Of a stretch of DNA of 54,547 nucleotides, positions 50,832 to 54,547 are shown one piece after another (within the stretch, counting starts at the first letter, position 1; the number at the start of each line of letters is the position of its first letter). A model generated the notes under the pieces. It saw only the letters and a list, made by a program, of their open reading frames with translations, was not told the origin of the DNA and ran no database searches. Location: NCBI GenBank assembly GCA_020426005.1, contig JAGQQW010000009.1, positions 1 through 54,547 of the forward strand. The letters are read 5' to 3'. The position numbers and the translations under genes were made by a program. Origin of the DNA: Planctomycetota bacterium. GTDB lineage: Bacteria; Planctomycetota; UBA1135; GCA-002748355.

Positions 50832-52814
50832 GTGGTTTCCACGTTCGCAAGGCCGGCACGCGTATCACTCGTTGCGCTCGCAGCAATCGTCACATCCGCG
50901 CATGCGTTCGCGGTGCGGAACCCGCAGAACGATCTCGGCGCAGCCGAACAGCGCACGCGTGTTTCTGGTGTGGTCTCGTCCACTGAGGGGAAGCCGGTGG
51001 CAGATGCGCGGGTCGTCCTCGTTTCCAGACCATTGTCGACCGTTCTCGATAGCGGCGAGCTCGACGTGGTGCATGCACAGTCGGACGACGACGGACGCTT
51101 TCGCGCCTCGGTGCTCGAGAATCGCGACTATTCCATCTGGGCAACGATCGGCGACGCGAGAACGTATCGAGTCACGAGCGTGAGCGACGGAGTGCGTGGC
51201 CCCAAGTCGATTCGACTCGAGATGGGCGACGATCCGATGCGTGTTACCCAGGTGCGCTTCGAGGGCCTCGCGGCATGGAAGGCACGAGGACCTCTGTTGA
51301 CTCATGTCGTCGACCCGGTGCCCGAGACGGTGTACCGAGTCCCGCTCGAAATCGCCGAGGACGGCACCGCGACGTTGCCGCACTTGCCCGGCGAACGTGG
51401 ATGGATCGAGGTCGACGATGCAAAGGGACGACCCGTCTTCACGGCTCACGTACGACCGAACGACTCGAATGACGCCGCGAGTCCGATCCGGATCGCGGTG
51501 GCGCCACCCAAGAAGCTCCGCATCCGTGCGAAGTATGCCGGCGGCAAGAACGTTGCCGAACCGTGCGTGGGTGCGCATGTCTTCTTCGGGCGCAATCCGT
51601 CACGACTGCCACTCGTCGACATGGGCGTGCTCGACGAGAACGGCGTCTTCGACCTCGAAGTCGCGTTTGCGGATCCCGGTGATGCTCAGAAGCTCCAAGC
51701 GCCTGGCGTGTTCTATGGAAACACGCTCGCAGACGCGGCGATCGTCATCTCCGGAAAGGATGCGGCGGACGCGTTCGAGAACCTCACTGTCGCTGGAGGC
51801 ACTGTCATCGAGGACGGTGTGCACTACGTCGACTTCGAACTTCAAGAGGCCACGGTAGCGCGCGGACGCCTGATGCTGACCAAGGACCGCCCAGCATCGG
51901 GCGCCCGCCTCCTCGTCTACAACTCCCTCTACGGCGCCAAGGGCGGCGGGCAATGCGCATGCGCACCTCGCATCGTTCCGTGCGATGCAGAAGGGCGTTT
52001 CGAGATTCCGGGCCGCGGAACGAAGGACGGGTTTCGCGTGACGTGGATTCCGACCGAAGCTCAGCGTCGTGCCTTGGAGCGAGATGGGTCTCCGATCGCG
52101 TCCGAGGTGGTCCTCGCGTACCGACATGCACGCAAGCTCGACGAAGCCATCGATCTCGGGACCATTCGCACGGACGCACTGATCGCGCTCCACATGCAGT
52201 GTCGTGGCATCGACGGTCGCCCACCGATCGATGGAGTGCTCCAAGTCGGGGAGCGCACCCAAGAAGGCCCCAACTGGCCGGTGCGCACGCGTCTCGATCG
52301 TCGTGGGCGTGTCACGTTCCTCGTACCCGAGGGATACGTCTATTCCCTGCTCCTCACGACGCCCAGGTCCCTGATCGTCGAGAGCGGAACAGCGGACGTG
52401 GACCGGACGATCGAGCTGCGCCCCGATCCCGAGCGATGGTTCGCCGGCCGCCTCACCGCGGCGACGCCCGAGGCCATGCGTTGCCTGCGTCCATCGGGAC
52501 TGACGTCGACGACGAACGATCCCGTCATCGGTCGCTGGTCCACCAATTACATGTTGTCGGGTGCGACGAGCGCCGACGTGCTCGAGATCGCGCGGATCGA
52601 AGAACCTGGGCGTCAATACCGGATGCGAGTCTGGCGCTACTTCGGACTCCCGGTGCCCGAAATGGCACTCGACGGCGATGGAAAGTTCGTGATCCACGTC
52701 ACGAAAGAGATCACGCCGCGCTTCGAGGCGTTCGCACGGCTGGGCAATGAACCAACGGTCTCACGGCAGGTTCCAATGTCCAACGTCTTCCTCGACGTGG
52801 ATCTCTCGAAGTAA
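50832..52814 (+). CDS. Large secreted protein with a carboxypeptidase-regulatory-like (CnaB/TTR-like) domain
   Basis: A 660-aa protein from GTG 50832. Signal peptide VSTFARPARVSLVALAAIVTSAHAFA. Residues ~42-130 match the carboxypeptidase-regulatory domain: RVSGVVSSTEGKPVADARVVLVS, then DDDGRFRASVLENRDYSIWA. Two or three related beta-sandwich modules follow (LRIRAKYAGGKNVAEPCVGAHVFFGR, VARGRLMLTKDRPASGARLLVYN, DGRPPIDGVLQVGERTQEG). Such domains mark surface or periplasmic proteins and often bind carbohydrate or other proteins. No catalytic motif is seen. Preceded by a 51-bp gap from the UbiB-type gene; a 14-bp palindrome lies 47 bp after its stop. Confidence 0.72.
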   Translation: MVSTFARPARVSLVALAAIVTSAHAFAVRNPQNDLGAAEQRTRVSGVVSSTEGKPVADARVVLVSRPLSTVLDSGELDVVHAQSDDDGRFRASVLENRDYSIWATIGDARTYRVTSVSDGVRGPKSIRLEMGDDPMRVTQVRFEGLAAWKARGPLLTHVVDPVPETVYRVPLEIAEDGTATLPHLPGERGWIEVDDAKGRPVFTAHVRPNDSNDAASPIRIAVAPPKKLRIRAKYAGGKNVAEPCVGAHVFFGRNPSRLPLVDMGVLDENGVFDLEVAFADPGDAQKLQAPGVFYGNTLADAAIVISGKDAADAFENLTVAGGTVIEDGVHYVDFELQEATVARGRLMLTKDRPASGARLLVYNSLYGAKGGGQCACAPRIVPCDAEGRFEIPGRGTKDGFRVTWIPTEAQRRALERDGSPIASEVVLAYRHARKLDEAIDLGTIRTDALIALHMQCRGIDGRPPIDGVLQVGERTQEGPNWPVRTRLDRRGRVTFLVPEGYVYSLLLTTPRSLIVESGTADVDRTIELRPDPERWFAGRLTAATPEAMRCLRPSGLTSTTNDPVIGRWSTNYMLSGATSADVLEIARIEEPGRQYRMRVWRYFGLPVPEMALDGDGKFVIHVTKEITPRFEAFARLGNEPTVSRQVPMSNVFLDVDLSK

Positions 52815-52860
52815 GCGCCAGACCGAATCGCGACATCGCACCGCGGTCTCGCGCTAGACC

Positions 52861-52874
52861 GTCTCCATGGAGAC
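52861..52874. promoter_or_regulatory. 14-bp perfect palindrome (GTCTCCATGGAGAC)
   Basis: The palindrome lies in the 179-bp gap upstream of the next secreted protein gene, among GC-rich sequence. TATCTG at about 52961-52966 could be a -10 for that gene. The palindrome would then be ~90 bp upstream, a reasonable activator site. No known consensus is matched. Confidence 0.4.
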
Positions 52875-52993
52875 TTCGGCCATTCGTTAGACTGAAGGGC
52901 GGTTCGAGGAAGAACACCTCGAGCCCGCGAATGCGCATTCGTTCCCGCGCAGCCGCGCTATCTGAGCCAAACCCCAAGAGAACCGACAACAAC

Positions 52994-54061
52994 ATGTTGA
53001 CTCGTATCTGCCTCTCGACGGCGCTCCTCGCCACCGTCGCCTCCGCCCAGATCACGTCGCCCAAGGGCTACGTCACGACAGAAGGCACGTCCAGCCACAA
53101 CTACATGCTCTTCTCGAAGTACGAGATGCGCTGGCAGGGCATCGACCGCAGCCACGTCGGCGCCGGCGCCAAGGTCATGAACGAAGTCGCTTGGCGCCGT
53201 GACGGCACCTCGACGACGTACTCGACCTGGACGGCCCGCACGATGTCCAACTGGGAAATGAACATGGGTCTCGCCGATTGGGCGACCCTGCAGGTCACCG
53301 ACCTCGAGAAGAACTACAAGACCGGCTCGAAGGTCCAGGTCGTCAAGCCCCGCACGCTGAGCGTCGTCGACATCTCGGCGCCGCCGACCACGACGCCCGC
53401 GCCGTGGACGACCGTCGTCAAGTTCGACGCGCCGTTCGTCTACACGGGTTCGGACCCGTTCGTCTGGGAAGTCATCTACTCCGGCAACACGGTGACGACC
53501 GACTACTCGTTCGACTTCCAGTACGTGGGCACGTCGTCGACCTACAGCTCGACGGGCGGCACGGCGGTCGGCACGGACTGCACCGCGACCGGGATGACGA
53601 GCGCCATCTCGACCTACGTGACGTTCTACAACCACGTCACGAAGTTCCGCATCTACTACTCGCTCTACAACATGCCGGCCAACTCGCCCGCATTCATGTG
53701 GATCGATGGCATGGACCAGAACCTCACGGTGCCGGGCCTGTGCACCAAGCTGCACGCGATGCCGCTGATCAACATCCCGCTCGGTGTTTCGGATGCCACG
53801 GGTCGCGTCGGTAGCGGCTACATCGACAACCTCCCGTACGTCCCGTCGGTCATCGGCAACGACCTCTACTTCCAGTACGTCGGCGTCGACCTCGGCCAGG
53901 CAGGCCTGCCGTTCGCGCTGTCGGCCGGTCGCAAGATCACGGTCCCGGCGGATCCGGTCCCCTACCAGGTGACGCGTTTCTACCACTACAAGACGACGGC
54001 AACGAGCACGACCACCACGAGTGGCCCCTGGAACGGCGGTATCATCACGCGCTTCCAGTGA
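52994..54061 (+). CDS. Secreted protein of unknown function, highly biased codon use
   Basis: A 355-aa protein from ATG 52994, with AAGAGA upstream. Signal peptide LTRICLSTALLATVASAQ. The mature protein is rich in Thr, Ser, Tyr and Trp (KVMNEVAWRRDGTSTTYSTWTARTMSNWEMNMGLADW; TTVVKFDAPFVYTGSDPFVWEVIYSG), with few Lys in long beta stretches. It ends SAGRKITVPADPVPYQVTRFYHYKTT...WNGGIITRFQ. The sequence uses almost only C- or G-ending favoured codons, more so than most neighbours, which suggests an abundant surface or extracellular protein. I do not recognise the family. Followed by two hairpins. Confidence 0.7.
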   Translation: MLTRICLSTALLATVASAQITSPKGYVTTEGTSSHNYMLFSKYEMRWQGIDRSHVGAGAKVMNEVAWRRDGTSTTYSTWTARTMSNWEMNMGLADWATLQVTDLEKNYKTGSKVQVVKPRTLSVVDISAPPTTTPAPWTTVVKFDAPFVYTGSDPFVWEVIYSGNTVTTDYSFDFQYVGTSSTYSSTGGTAVGTDCTATGMTSAISTYVTFYNHVTKFRIYYSLYNMPANSPAFMWIDGMDQNLTVPGLCTKLHAMPLINIPLGVSDATGRVGSGYIDNLPYVPSVIGNDLYFQYVGVDLGQAGLPFALSAGRKITVPADPVPYQVTRFYHYKTTATSTTTTSGPWNGGIITRFQ

Positions 54062-54111
54062 GCGATCGACGTGCGCGTTTCGACTCGAACGCGCATGGCT
54101 GAAAACCATGA

Positions 54112-54142
54112 CAGGGCGTCACGCAACGTGCGTGGCGCCCTG
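54112..54142. terminator. Hairpin between convergent genes
   Basis: A 14-bp stem with one G-T pair (arms 54112-54125 and 54129-54142; loop ACG) lies between convergent genes. It has only a weak T tail (GTTCGCG), so it could serve in either direction or be Rho-assisted. A smaller 8-bp hairpin precedes it at 54072-54095. Confidence 0.5.
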
Positions 54143-54167
54143 TTCGCGTCCTGAGCAGCGCCAACGG

Positions 54168-54547
54168 TCACATACTGCGTCGATACTGCCCACCGACGCG
54201 ATAGAGCGCCGACGAGATCTCGCCGAGCGTACAGACCTTGCACGCTTCCATGAGCTCGGCGAAGAGATTCGCACGGGACGTCGCCGCGCGTTCGAGACGC
54301 GCGAGGGCGTCGGGGCCGCGCTCTTTGCTCCGCTCGGTCACGGCCCTGCATGCGGCGATCTGATAGCGCTTCTCGTCCTCCGAACTGCGGCGCACTTCTT
54401 CGGGACGCACGAACGGTGAGCCTTCGCTCGAAAGGAACGTGTTGACGCCGATGATCGGCAGCGCGCCACTCGCCTTGAGGGTCTCGTAGTAGAGCGACTC
54501 CTCTTGGATCTTGCTGCGCTGGTACATCGTCTCCATCGCGCCGAGGA
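54168..54547 (-). CDS. C-terminal end of an IcmF/methylmalonyl-CoA mutase-type B12 enzyme (5' cut by window edge)
   Basis: The minus-strand frame is open to base 54547 and ends at 54168, showing ~126 residues. LGAMETMYQRSKIQEESLYYETLKASGALPIIGVNTFL is the distal substrate-barrel sequence of acyl-CoA mutases (E.QRSKIQDESL.YE). The ending SALYRVGGQYRRSM matches the fused isobutyryl-CoA mutase IcmF more than plain MutA or MutB. The full protein would be ~1000+ aa with B12-binding and GTPase (MeaI) domains. It rearranges isobutyryl- or methylmalonyl-type CoA esters using adenosylcobalamin. Confidence 0.85.
   Translation of the reverse strand, partial: LGAMETMYQRSKIQEESLYYETLKASGALPIIGVNTFLSSEGSPFVRPEEVRRSSEDEKRYQIAACRAVTERSKERGPDALARLERAATSRANLFAELMEACKVCTLGEISSALYRVGGQYRRSM

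Overview
The window is a gene-dense, high-GC bacterial chromosome segment with about 38 protein genes on both strands. I found no rRNA, tRNA, transposase, integrase, phage gene or CRISPR array. The gene content suggests Planctomycetota: tandem membrane-anchored squalene-cyclase-like (alpha/alpha toroid) proteins, a secreted protein made of ELWxxDGTxxGT repeats, a glycine-rich RRM protein, an Ig-like zincin lipoprotein, and many unassigned secreted proteins. This placement is inferred from content only; no marker such as 16S rRNA is present.

Layout. 1-5.9 kb (minus): truncated Na+ symporter, transketolase, RbfA-like factor, histidine phosphatase, GT39-type membrane glycosyltransferase. 5.9-14.2 kb: a phytanoyl-CoA dioxygenase-type gene diverges from an overlapping plus-strand operon of HtrA-like protease, two large YfhO-type membrane proteins and a WalJ/YycJ-type metallo-hydrolase. 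14.3-19.1 kb (plus): secreted proteins and lipoproteins. 19.1-25.6 kb (minus): a seven-gene cluster resembling envelope-polymer synthesis (CDP-glycerol glycerophosphotransferase-like, two GpsA-like proteins, nucleotidyltransferase-like, methyltransferase/TPR, lipoprotein, LPS-kinase-like), in which hallmark catalytic motifs look altered in nearly every enzyme-like member. 25.7-34.2 kb: ilvE, a frameshifted alpha/beta hydrolase, mtaB, an ELW-repeat protein that probably starts at CTG, and a secreted protein with a similar C-terminal module. 34.2-37.1 kb (minus): a HisH-HisF fusion with Ser in place of the glutaminase Cys, coupled to a GT87-type membrane protein. 37.2-42.7 kb (plus): rnc-mfd-SurA-like operon, with a perfect 16-bp hairpin just before rnc. 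43.0-46.3 kb: two tandem paralogues joining a TonB-like N-terminus to an alpha/alpha toroid. 46.3-54.5 kb: DUF4404-type protein, RRM protein, ECF sigma factor, UbiB-family kinase, secreted proteins, and the 3' end of an IcmF-type mutase on the edge.

Much of the window concerns the envelope: polymer and glycan synthesis, periplasmic quality control (HtrA, SurA-like) and secreted repeat proteins. Housekeeping genes (rnc, mfd, ilvE, mtaB) are interspersed.

Two signals recur across unrelated genes. First, a -10-like hexamer (TAnnnT, often preceded by GC) lies 6-9 nt before the start codon of many genes, which implies frequent leaderless transcripts. Second, two divergent gene pairs appear to share a symmetric, overlapping -10. 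Family assignments come from motif recognition by eye; no database search was possible.
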